Positions 36,601-46,439 of a stretch of 64,000 nt of DNA are shown in pieces (the first letter of the stretch is position 1; each line of letters begins with the position of its first letter). The position numbers were made by a program, and so were the translations under genes. The notes beneath the pieces were generated by a model that ran no database searches, was not told the DNA's origin, and was given only the letters and a program-made list of their open reading frames with translations. Origin of the DNA: Lentinus brumalis. Taxonomy: Eukaryota; Basidiomycota; Agaricomycetes; Polyporales; Polyporaceae. The stretch lies in contig MARA01000009.1 of the NCBI GenBank assembly GCA_001792895.1, forward strand, positions 1,240,001-1,304,000, given 5' to 3'.

Positions 36601-37602
36601 GCAAGTTCGAGCGCTTTGTAGAAGTCGTAGATGGTGAGCTTGCCTTGAAGGTTCAGCAGATGGAATTGTCGGAGGACGTGGAACGTGCCGCAAGTCCGAG
36701 GATCCGTTGCCGTCGCAGGCCACCAGCCGATCCTGAGGAAGAGTGTGCGTCGCTCGTCCTCTACACACGAGCAGAACTGCACGTTCACGACGTGGATGCC
36801 GTTGATGTGGAGGACGGTGATGGCAGTCAGACCCTCGGGTCCAGGTCGAGCTGTCATGCATCTGCCACCATTGAGGTGAGCTGGCCGCACGTAGAGACCG
36901 AGGTCTCGCAGCGTGACCTTCCTGAAGAAGGTCCCCTCCCATCGCTGTAGAAGCAACAATTATCAGCGCATGGTGCATGGCGGGAAGACGGTCGCACGCA
37001 CTTGAATCCAGTGCAGAGGGAGACGTCCATGGGCGGCGACAATACAGTCCTTGCAGAGCATCTCACCGCCCGTGCAGTCGCCGCAACGGAAGCTTGGGGA
37101 CGCCTGGGGACAGTGTGCACATTGCGACGCAGCCCGAGCCCATCGACGTCCTTCGTAGCGCAAGACTTCGTCGAGATATTGATCTCGGTAGGGGATCCAC
37201 GCTCGCAACGGTTCGTCCTGGGTGCGCACGAACATTAGCTTGACTGCAGGTGACCATGATGATTCACAGGACACTTACAGATGCGGGATACCGTTTGGCC
37301 CGTGCCTTCGCGACGACGGCCATGCCTTGCACGCCGTGGACGGTCTCTGCTCCTGGAACAAGATTGCACCCCACTCCCGGGGACCAGTGGGGCCCAGCCG
37401 CGTTGTCGTCCTGGACGACGTCGGGCTCAGGGGTCGGCGCACGCGAGGGGAAGTGGATCTGTTCTCGAATGAGCTCGTTATGAACAAGCAGGCGGCGTCC
37501 GTCCGCAGATCGAGAGAGAATCTGCGAAGCCCCTGTCGGGGCTTCATAGAAACCACCCTGCTTCTTCTTCGCTTTCTTGTTGGAGCGCGACGATGTAGCC
37601 AT
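33681..37602 (-). CDS. CxC2-type KDZ transposase, intact
   Basis: Eleven exons: 37602-37279, 37217-37002, 36944-36570, 36519-36326, 36271-36109, 36053-35908, 35856-35462, 35409-35221, 35144-35027, 34963-34173, 34099-33681. They total exactly 1,110 codons; introns are 50-76 bp. The N-terminal Cys/His cluster (CAHCP, FRCGDCTGG, LCKDC, AAHGRLPLHWI) is the CxC2 zinc domain of KDZ transposases. Next come TFHVLRQFHLLNLQGKLTIYDF-type sequence, CRACPQPGVNLP, and the core: ANFRLKNRLR, MDSYDVGCEHEKGF, PKFHVSAHKPECQ, DGEHVERLWS, KEMGPGARKETLDDLCNFNNW. The C-terminal part holds coiled-coil-like ALRVEWAKARARAARWHEQV and an acidic end. The transposase acts on the element's TIRs in the nucleus. Nothing is missing, so this copy could be active. 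Confidence 0.93.
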
Positions 37603-37616
37603 AGCGCAAGAGGGAA

Positions 37617-37628
37617 GAGCGGAGAGCA

Positions 37629-37682
<54 letters not shown>

Positions 37683-37683
37683 A
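37617..37683. repeat. 8 bp GCGGAGAG tandem array upstream of the KDZ2 start
   Basis: About seven or eight copies of GCGGAGAG with slight variation lie 15-80 bp upstream of the transposase ATG, so in its 5' untranslated region or promoter. Copy-number changes could affect expression; that is inference. Confidence 0.75.
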
Positions 37684-37866
37684 GAAGTGCAGGTGGAGGG
37701 GACACCACAGGATGAGGAGGAGTGAGATGGGGCTGAAGTGGTCGACGTGGTGAGTTTATAACCTGCATGAACGGACATAGTCCGGAAGATCGATGTCGAC
37801 AAAGGTTGGGGTTCATCCGAGCCTTGAACGTTGTCTGTGCCGGTGCCTGGGTATGCACGCTAGGCT

Positions 37867-39532
37867 CTACAAGTCGGGAAGATCGGGAAAGGATGGTTCG
37901 GGTTTGTTCGCCTCCTCCAAGTCCAACAGTACCTCGTCCCACCGGGAGAAGTAGAGCACAGCTCCATTCGTGCGATCGTCAAGCTGGGCATCGAACTGGG
38001 CTTTTGTAGTCGGATCGGATTCGCCCCAGCTCTTCAGGGTCTGAAACCCGGCGTCGACCCAGCGAAGCAGCCCGCCAGGGCAGAACTGCGTGAAGGACAT
38101 GCGCACCTCCCCATCCTGGATTGCAACATTGGCATGTCGGGCAATGGCGGATGGGATCCAGCAGCTAGAACCTGCCAGGAACTCCACGGCGAGACGCAAG
38201 TCCAATAGAAGAATATGACCTCCCATCACAGAGTTGAACCGCCCCAAAGCCGTGACATGGCACCAGTTGATGGGGTCGTTGGCGAAGTCTGTGTGCTCGA
38301 AGCATACCGAGTTCGGGCCGAAGTTAAAATGGGCGGCGGGGTAGATGCTGTTTGTGAAATTGAGCCGAAGGGACGGGTGACGTGCGTACAAGAGCCGCAA
38401 CCTCCTCTTCATCTTCAAATGAACGCGAGGGGCGTACGTTGCGAGCATGGCTGGCGGGGAAGATGAGACTTCCATGGAAGAACCGTCGAGCAAATGGAGC
38501 ACTCACTGCTACCGTGCCCTGCTATCCGTCGAATCGCCGGGTTCTGACACAGACGAGTCAGAGCTCTTGCGTTGCGCTTCGTGTTCGCAATTACTCCGGG
38601 GCGCTAGAGACCGGTAAGGCTCCTGAGGTGCGTGGTTGGGAGGCGAGACGCACCGTAGATCCCCCTCCAAAGGAGGAACCCACCCCCGCAGTGGGATACA
38701 GCCCTCGCGCATGGACCTGCTGCTCGTGCTTGAAGTGCATCTGCTGGCGCGCCTCAAGCATGGCGTCTGCAGCCTGTGCCACTATATCGTCCCAGTCCTC
38801 CGCGCCCTCAGGTGGCCCAGCGAACAGTGCGAGGATGCGGCCGTTCTTGTCGACGATGACGAAACGCGAACTGCGGGCTCTTGAGCCGCGTTGATTGGAG
38901 GCAGTACAGCAGGTCCACGCACCGTCCGTCCCACCTCTGTATGCGGATGCCCTCCGCCCGTAGGCGGTGTATCGTCCAGTACCTCTGCTCCATCGCCTCC
39001 TGCCTACGTCCAACGTATGCCCCACGTGCGATGTGTAGATTCTGGGCCTTGACGTTGCTCTTTAACATACCTGTCCCTGCGACGCTGGTGCTCGCCGAGG
39101 ACTTCAACTTGCGGTCGAAAGGATTGGCGTATGCTTTCCTGGACTTGCGCCGACGCTGTGTTTTGCCTTTCTTAGCGTGCGTGCTTGTCTGGTGGTCGCG
39201 AACGGGTGCATGTACAGCCGGTGAGTGTGAAGATGAGGAAGTCAGGATGGGGTGGGGAGGCAGGGGTACGCAAATAGGTTTGGAGGGGCCGAATGTGAGG
39301 GAGTCGGTGTGACTTGCGAGGAGCGGATGACAGGCATGGATGCCACATCGTCGAGCGTTGGGAACTCAGGAAGAGGTACGGAGCGGCTGGGAGGAAGGGT
39401 GGGTGATTGGAACGGGGTAGGGAGGGGCGTGAGTGGTTCGAGCTCCCATTGGTCGATGAAGAGATCCGGGTTTTCGAAGTGTTCGTTGAGGTTGGCTCTG
39501 ACGAGGTCTTCGACGGCGACCGTAGTGGGCAC
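37867..39532 (-). CDS. TET/JBP-family 2-oxoglutarate/Fe(II) dioxygenase
   Basis: Confident exons are about 39200-38923, 38870-38654, 38603-38507 and 38450-37867 with 50-56 bp introns; a first exon lies in 39532 to about 39250 (starting MPTTVAVEDL), and the intron joining it is not resolved. The dioxygenase core shows the iron-binding HxD in CFEHTDFAND, the distal His in IARHANVAI and the 2-oxoglutarate Arg in GEVRMSFTQF, with the family phrases RWDGR...FVIVDKNGRI, GSSFGGGST, ALGRFN and GGHILLLDLRLAVEF. This is the TET/JBP family that oxidises 5-methylcytosine, reported to be expanded in mushrooms and carried by KDZ transposons. All key residues are present. It is 264 bp upstream-to-downstream from the transposase, same strand, inside the same TIRs. 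It may modify or demethylate element DNA, which is inference. Confidence 0.85.
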
Positions 39533-39844
39533 TACGCTGCATGCTGTAGACGTGCCGGGGATGACAATCTAAACATAGCACGAAGTGAGCTCAACGAGGC
39601 TGACCACATGAGAGACAACAAACTGCTCCCAAAGCTCGCACGTCTTGACCGTCGCAGACGTGTATATACGCCCCTCCACGCCGCGTCAAAAGACGAATAC
39701 ACCCGTCAGGGGGTGCATACACACGTCGGCGCGTCGAGGGCGATAGGCAAGACGCGTGGGACGAGATATATACGCGTGGTCTCCACTCAAAGGCGTCACA
39801 ATACCGTCGCCACAGCAGGCGATAGCCCATACGCAATGAGCACA
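39533..39844. other. 5' flank of the TET/JBP gene
   Basis: No gene is seen. It contains scattered ACGCGT/GACGCGT motifs, older-looking relatives of the array that follows, and is the likely promoter region of the TET/JBP gene. Confidence 0.4.
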
Positions 39845-40014
39845 CATGTCGGGGAGTGTGAAGACGCGTCAGGGAGTGTAGGGACGCGTCAGGGAGTGTA
39901 GGGACGCGTCGGGGAGTGTAGGGACGCGTCGGGGAGTGTAGGGACGCGTCGGGGAGTGTAGAGACGCGTCGGGGAGTGTAGAGACGCGTCGGGGAGTGTA
40001 GAGACGCGTCCGAG
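39845..40014. repeat. 20 bp minisatellite with ACGCGTC core
   Basis: About eight copies of GGGACGCGTCGGGGAGTGTA (variants with AGACGCGTC and TCAGGGAG) in perfect 20 bp register. Related degenerate units occur upstream between 39655 and 39790. No spacers, so it is not a CRISPR array. Confidence 0.9.
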
Positions 40015-41518
40015 GTGATATAGACGCGTCCATCGCAGCAGCGAGCAGAGGTTCGGGGGAACGAGGACATCTCAAGGGAGACACATGGAGCGCGAACGAT
40101 CTCCCTGAGGGGCCTGTGTAAATCTAAGGACTCACCTGGACACTGTGGGTCGTACTTGCTGATGTGCTCGCGTGAGGTTCTAGAGGACAGGCAGCGTCAG
40201 CGAGCGGAACTTCGAGGTGTCGGACAGTGTCCAAGGGCTACTCATGTGGGCCCGTATGCTGCAGGAGTTCACTCCGGGACGTAGGGCCATAGGTTGACCC
40301 AGCGGCGGACGTTCCTCCCGAGCATGCAGAACCCGACATGGTGTGCAAGAGGGAAGAAGGGCGGGAACGCAGACACTTACCTGGCTGCATAGTATACCAT
40401 AGTGTGGTACGGTGAGAGGGAAAGGTTGGGGCGAGAATGAATGTGAGAGTTCGAGCTTGGGGCGCTTGGGCTAAACAAACATGGTGCGTACCTTCCTTAA
40501 AAGTCTCGTGACTGGACTTAAAAGGCAAGACCCCGAGCGAGGTTCCCCTGGCTTTGCTAGACTTCTACACAAAGCTCTGTGTGGTCGAGGGTTATTGTAA
40601 TAGCGCGCCAACTCTCAAGCGTTTTACGCAGACGTTCTCCATCGTATATGGTGGCAGACAGGGCAGTTAAAGTGCTCGGCCGGGGAGCCCGGGTGCAGGG
40701 CGCTACAGCGTCGAGCAGCCAATCAGGAGGAGAATTGCCTTCTGACCTTACGCGCCGGCACCTTTCGACATATCCTCGGCGACTTGACATAGCGATTTGC
40801 GGACGACAGAGGATCCGCTCCCTCCAAGTACACAACGCAGTGTCATCGGTACGACACATATCATGGAATAGAAGCCATAGCGCTGACTTGTGGCACGAGT
40901 AAGAACTGTGGCTGCCTGCACTCGAAGTTTGGCTTCGTAGATTGCTTGCCAGTTCCAATGCCACTCGACTACTTACATCGAGCACCAGTATGTCAGTCAA
41001 TGGTTCACTTGGAGGTCCATACTGGTCTTGTCTGTTCTAGACATACAGATACGTCTTGTCCAGTTTGGTTGCGCATATAACATTACCATTACCCTCAGGC
41101 AACTTGCCAGTCAGGATGCCATACCATTGACGAGTTCAAGTAACTATATCCACTTCCGGGCGCGCGCTATCTCGCCGCTATACCACCCTGTCGACCATCC
41201 CTCCCTCACTGCCAGTGCCGCGCTGTATGTGGCACTGCAAGTCCTAGCCCCAAGATGGCGTAGATGATCTGTAAGCTGGTGATGGCGATCCCGAGGACGA
41301 TGGTGAGCAAGCATGCGAGGGCGATGACGGCGCACCAAGAACACGACGGCGAGCGCGAGCCCACACGGCAAGCGTGAGTACGAGGTCGGTGATGGGTAGC
41401 CTGAGTCCAAGCGTTGTCGCGAGCACCAGGTCGCCGAGGGGGAAGCTGGAGGCTACAGTGAGTAGAGGCCTGAGGGTGAGTGTCTGCAGAGAGCTTTGGG
41501 CGCGGTGGGGCGCAGGAG
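40015..41518. other. Right part of KDZ element 2 without recognised gene
   Basis: Open frames on both strands are short and show no family pattern or good splicing. It may contain untranslated or structural element sequence. Confidence 0.4.
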
Positions 41519-41632
41519 GCCGCGGGCGCGGCGGGCGCGGCGGGCGCGGCGGGCGCGGCGGGCGTGGCGGGCGTGGCGGGCGCGGCGGGCGTGGCGGGCG
41601 CGGCGGGCGTGGCGGGCGTGGCGGGCGCGATG
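41519..41632. repeat. 9 bp GC-rich minisatellite
   Basis: About twelve copies of GGGCGCGGC/GGGCGTGGC lie just inside the right TIR of KDZ element 2. It creates a spurious proline/alanine open frame on the minus strand. Confidence 0.85.
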
Positions 41633-41705
41633 AGCACAGTGGCAGCTATGCAGTAGAGTTACCCTGTAGCAGAGACACCATGTATTGTACAGTAAGGGCT
41701 GCGCC

Positions 41706-41789
41706 TGATGTTACTGCATGAACTGCAGTGCATTTCGCAGTCACTACAGTATACTGTTATATTAGGTCTACAAGGACTGGTGAGCAGCT
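41706..41789 (-). repeat. Right TIR of KDZ element 2 and target duplication
   Basis: Inverted partner of 32473-32549 ending at 41782, followed by the duplication AGCAGCT at 41783-41789. Confidence 0.85.
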
Positions 41790-43086
41790 TGGGTACCACC
41801 GCGCGTTCGCGCTCCCGTGCAAGCTTCATTGCCGCCGTCTTGAAGTCACGCAGGATGGTTTGTGGATTCGTGAGTGCGTTCCTTCCATTTGCTGCTTCTA
41901 GAGCATTCAGCTCTCGTATAGCCTCAATGCCTCGTCTTTTAGTCTGTTTCGTCAGTATCTTGTCCTTGATACAGTGCAGGGGAAAGGTTGGTCGTCCCGG
42001 GCCCAGAACCGGCGCACGTTCCGGAGTCAGCTGGACCTTGATCAGACTATGATCCGTCCTGACTCCAGCCTCGCATATTCCCCATTCCCGTGCGTTGTCG
42101 AAAGTGCTCGGGTTGACGTAGAATCGGTCCAGGCGTGAGAAGACAGCGTTCTGGCCGGTTCCTCGGTGGAAGGTGTATTCCCGAGTGTTCGGGTACGTCG
42201 CCCTCCATCCATCCGCGAGCATCATCCCTAAGCTCAGTTTTAGATCATCGAGGGCGAGTACTGAGGAGTCAGGTCCGTCTCCGACCGGTAGCCTGTCGAT
42301 GGGGTCCTCGATGTTGTTGAAGTCCCCTGCCATGACCTGTGGTCTGGGGAGCGCGGGATGACTTTCATAGTAATCTGTGAGTTCCTTGAAGAAGCGTTCG
42401 CGCTCCGATATTCCGTCTGATGTAGGCGCGTATACGCACAGGACGTGCTTCGTTTCACCTCCGGGGCACTCGAAAGCAACTTGCATAGCGCGTCCAGGGA
42501 GTATCTCAGTCATTTCGGCTGCAGCGGTGTCGATAAATCTGGCATTGAGCACGACAGCAACTCCTTCCTTTTGTGTCGGGGACTCGCCGTGCATGGAGTG
42601 GAAAATCCGAATTTTCCTGGCGAACATATCATGTATCGCCTTGACTCTGTCGTCCGTCAGATGTGTCTCCTGCAGGAGCAGGACACCAATGCGATGTTCC
42701 TTCATCATCCGGTAGATTTTCCCCCACTTGTTATCTAGGTGGTCTCTAATAAGGTTACCAAAGCCGTTAATATTTAGTGAGGCCAGCTGGATGGCCGCTT
42801 TGCGCTCCTCCCGCTTCCTCTTCTCTCTCGTCCGTTCCGTCCGCGCCCCTGCTTGGGAGCCATCGTCGTCTAGTCGGTTTCCATTTTGCGTGCTACCAGT
42901 CCCGCCCTGGCTGTCATCGGACTCGCCGCGAACACGCGCACAGCGAGAGCCTCTTGCCAGGTCGGGGCGTGGGTTACCGTTACCGAGAGTGTTACCAGTG
43001 AGTGGGTTCAGAAAGGGTGGGTTTGTGTTCGCAGTTGCTATGTCGGCCAGGGCACAACCATTCCCCTGGCCCGAGGTGAGGTCGCC
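41783..43086 (-). CDS. LINE ORF2, 5' part: APE-type endonuclease
   Basis: The frame is open from 43086 to the KDZ insertion at 41783; beyond that the open frame reads into the TIR. It holds an endonuclease/exonuclease/phosphatase domain: LASLNINGFGN, LLLQETHL (Glu), VLCVYAPT, AGDFNN (Asp, Asn), SRLDRFYVN and the terminal RTDHSL (Asp-His). In LINEs this domain nicks the target DNA. The first ATG in frame (42708) lies inside the domain, after LNINGF, and an in-frame stop lies at 43087-43089, so the true start must involve a shift from the overlapping frame that begins at ATG 43402, an intron or a non-ATG start. It continues, after removal of the KDZ element, into the reverse transcriptase part at 32472. 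Confidence 0.85.
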
Positions 43087-43553
43087 TCACCAGAGTGACT
43101 ATGCGTCCCTTCCAGCATACAGCTGCCGGCGTGGGAGCTTTGCTTTCGCGCGAGTAGTCAAATCTAAATAGATTCCCGTTTGGAGTTGTCGCGGCAGGGC
43201 TTTCCTGCGCCGCGGCCAGTATATTTGGGCCCTGCCGTGGCTCGACATTGATCGGTGTCGTTGCTGCACGACACCGTGTCACGCATGCTCCGGCTGCCAC
43301 CCCGGTGCGTCCCGTTACCAGTGTTATGCCGTTTGAGCTCGCCTCTCCACCAGGCAGCTCTCCCCAACCTTGCCTCGCCGTCATAGGATATCTTAGGTTC
43401 ACTCTCGTCGGACGCTTCTACCGCCCTCCGCAGTTATCGTCATCGACGTCAAATCACTCCTAGCTGATTCGCAGATTGAGAGAGGAGATTGTTAATTAGT
43501 GAGCGACCTATTATATGGCATCATCGTGCGCCAACCCAAATAACCTCCGCTTC

Positions 43554-46439
43554 CTAGCGTCTCATCGCCGGCGACCAGTGCCCACGCCACATGCCCCGGG
43601 CTCCTCTCGCCGCCGAGCCTCCTCGTCCGTTTCCTCTCCCGGGGGGTCTGGGGGCCCGGCTGGGGCCTGCGAGACTGCTCCAGGTGCCCCGGTTGCCGTT
43701 CAGTTCGGTCCAGATCTGCGGGGCGCCGCCTCGCGTACTCCCTCTCTGAGTGCCTCCCCTTCCTCGTCCGACGCTTCCTCGCATCAGGCCAGCTATCTGC
43801 AGTCTCGTGTGCGAGTTCGAGCCCGCCTCTGGTCCTTTCCAACCCTTCATCCTTGGGAAGAAGCAGCCCTCCGTCTCGTGGTCGACGCCACGACACCCCG
43901 CGCACCAGAATGCCGGGCGCGCATGGCCAGCTCCGCAGAGGAAAGCATTGAACCGGCACGATCTCAGCTCGTCGGCCCATTCCCTCCACGCATCCATGTC
44001 GTCGGTCGGAGGCAAGACGTATATATTCGCAACGTATTCGCCCTCCTTGGTCGCCGTAACCTTGACTTCGAGCGATCGCAGGACGTGCGCCACTCGCCTA
44101 TCTTCTGGGATGTGGCTCAACACCGTATTGGATCTAGTTAGGTCCGCTAGGCGTTCAAGCATATAGGTCGAGCGAAGGGTTCCGAGGACGGTTTCCTTGA
44201 TCGCGTCTTCGTCCGGTCTAAGGAAACCTACTAGGCCGCAGACCCATCTGGGGTTGTTCAGTGACCTCGGGTGCGTAATGATCGTGGCTCCTTTGGATGA
44301 TGCGACTCTGATTTTTACCATCTCCCATGCGCCGGCCTCCGACAGGCCTCGGATCGCCCAGGTGAAGGGCAGGTCGCGGGACGAGAGCTTGCGTCCTTCT
44401 TCGGGATCCGGAGGGACAACTTGGAAGCGGGTTTCACCTGTGAGTATCGTCGTCATACTCGACACCGCAGCTTCGATGTGGCGGTTAATTGCGCCGTTTT
44501 CGGTGTATTTGTAGTTGTAGACGCTGAAGATCACCGTCGGCTCCGCGCCCCACCAGACGATTCTGACAAAGTCTGCTGACTGGCCCTTGAGGAGGGTCTC
44601 CGGGTCCTCAAAATGGACCGTCCACCTGTCGTCGTGCGGATCGCTCACAGTCACCGGCATGTCAGTTATTCCTTCCTCCCTTGCTACGACCGTCGGGATT
44701 GCTCCTCCAGCTGCGGGGCCCGACCGGCTGGGGTCTCCTCCTCCGATCCAGTCCATTCTGCCGAAGTCCATCCTCATCCCGCCCTGGCCGCCTCTTCCCG
44801 ATTGTTCTATCTCCTCGAGCTCCGCTTCCTTTGCCGTCCAGTCTTCGCGGTCTTGTTCCAGCTCCTCCATATGGCGGGGATAGCCTTCCTCCACCGCACA
44901 GCTAGCTCTGGGTTGGGTCGCGCCCCAGGAAGCCTCTCGGTCGGGTGCCCGCTGGTGTCTCTCCCTCGCGCGTTGTTCCTCCATGAACAGCCACGCCTTC
45001 GTGTTGGGGACTGCGGACCATCGCGCGTTCTGCTTCAGAGGCGGGGGCGCCTCGACTGCGTTCATGCTCTCGTCCTCGCTCGATTCTTCGTCTTCGAACG
45101 GGCCCGCGCCTCCGAGGTCATCAACAGCCTTTCCCCACGGCCTCTCCTGCATGCCGCGGCGTCCGTGGCCCATGAGTTCCGGTGCGTAACCTCCTCGCCA
45201 CTGCGGGTGGCTACCCATCCTGCGGCCACGTTCCTCCCCAGAGTCGGCCTCGAGGATCGCCTTTTTGAGTTCCCGACGCCTCTCGTCTAGCTCCTCGAGC
45301 TCTTTCCGGCTTCGTTCCTTCTGCGCCCTTAGTCGGCTCGGCGAACGCAGGAGGGCGTCTCCGTCGTCCTCCTCCTCGTCCTCGTCCATGTCCATCGCGT
45401 CCTGGTGTTGACGCGAGGGCGCCGCAGAACGCGGCGTCGTCCGTGCCGTATAGCGCGTTGTGGGCCGCCTGCTCTGTCTTCCCGCCCTTTCCTCGTCAGG
45501 CTCTCCTCTTGCGTAGGAGTGCACGGACGAGGCGACGGTACTGGCGTAGTGCGGTGTAGGAGCTTTGCCCGACATGTTAGCGCCACTGTGATAGACCACG
45601 TTACGGAGGGGAGGTTGCGCGTCTCTCGGCGTCGACATGTTTACAGGTGCAGGGACACTACGTCTACGATCCCGGTCGTTCTCGTCGCCATCCCAGGGAT
45701 TCCCCGCCAGCTCGTGAAAGGAGGAGAGCCTCATACCAGCACCGTTTCCTACGTCCTCTTCAAGCCTCAATCTCTGCGTCGCCCGTCTCCGACCTTCACT
45801 GACCGGTGAAAACGCCCAGGAGCGCTTTCGAGGTGTCGTCACACAGTCCGAGGGAGTATTCGCGTATGGGTGCTTACTCATGACGTCGTCGCACTTCTCC
45901 ACGAAGCTGCGAGGGTTCTTGCCTCTCCCCTCCTGGGTCTCCTCGGGGTCAGACTGCTCAGCGCTGGGGTAGTCGCGGCCTCCTGGAGTTCGCCGTCTTC
46001 GCGCGGCCCGGCCTCGTTCTCGTCGAACAGGAAGGTGCTCGGCATGGAACCCGCTGCGGACCACATTGCCGAGGATGTGTAGCTCGCCGCGGTACTTCCG
46101 CGGCTGCCCTTCTGCCGTTCAGTCGCCCCTTCGGGCTCGTCCTTCGCCCACGATTCGATCGGAGAACTCGGGGGAAGCTCGTCGCTCTCGCCGGCCTGCC
46201 ATAACATCGGTCTCCCGGTCGTTCGGGGAGGAGAGACGACTCACCCGTTGCTCACGGTTCTGTGGCTCCTGCGATCCTCTCAAGGTCTCCTCGTCGTCCG
46301 TCGCCACCGGCACCTCCTCCATGGGCTTCTCCTGCCACGTCGACGCGCTCGTCAACGAACTGTCTCCACTTCCGCCCCAGCTCCGGGCGTCTTCCGAGGG
46401 CAGGGCGAGACGGCGCCGCAGGGCACTCACCGACATCAT
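43554..46439 (-). CDS. LINE ORF1 (Gag-like, CCHC knuckle)
   Basis: An open frame of 836 codons runs from 46064 to 43554. It is charged and disordered at first, with a Glu/Arg/Lys-rich helix (RKELEELDERRRELKKAI), then a folded part (ADFVRIVWWGAEPTVIFSVYNYKY to VAHVLRSLEVKV), a zinc knuckle FWCAGCRGVDHETEGCF (C-x2-C-x4-H-x4-C) and an Arg/Gly-rich tail. This is the usual layout of ORF1 in Tad1-like LINEs, which binds the element RNA. The protein may start further up, at 46439 (MMSVSALRRRLALP): that frame is the same as the main one but interrupted near 46120, and a second frame bridges the gap (46207-45878), so either an intron or two small indels lie here. Confidence 0.8.

Larger units (their letters stand above)
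32473..41782 (-). mobile_element. CxC2-type KDZ transposon carrying a TET/JBP gene
   Basis: The element is bounded by gapless inverted repeats of at least 70 bp with about 54 matches (32473-32542 against 41782-41713, core TCCTTGTAGA, then ATAACAGTA). It is flanked by a 7 bp target duplication AGCAGCT on the plus strand (32466-32472 and 41783-41789). Removing it with one copy restores the ORF2 frame of the host LINE exactly. It contains an intact CxC2 KDZ transposase and a TET/JBP dioxygenase gene, both minus strand, and GC-rich tandem arrays near both ends. It looks complete and recently mobile. Confidence 0.9.
28498..46439 (-). mobile_element. Tad1-like LINE retrotransposon, split by a KDZ element
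   Basis: On the minus strand the order is ORF1 (nucleic-acid-binding, CCHC knuckle), ORF2 endonuclease part, a 9.3 kb insertion, then the ORF2 reverse transcriptase-RNase H part and a short 3' end. The 3' end holds a perfect hairpin at the ORF2 stop codon and an AATA/TTTA simple repeat (28499-28514) that may be the tail. Without the insertion the element is about 8.6 kb. The 5' end was not located; sequence upstream of ORF1 has no clear boundary. Confidence 0.85.

Noticed and set aside
39845..40014. Possible CRISPR-like array
   Set aside because: The 20 bp units are adjacent without spacers and the genome is eukaryotic; it is a minisatellite.
41206..41637. 143-codon minus-strand open frame
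   Set aside because: Starts in the 9 bp minisatellite (Ala/Pro/Thr repeats) and has no family pattern.
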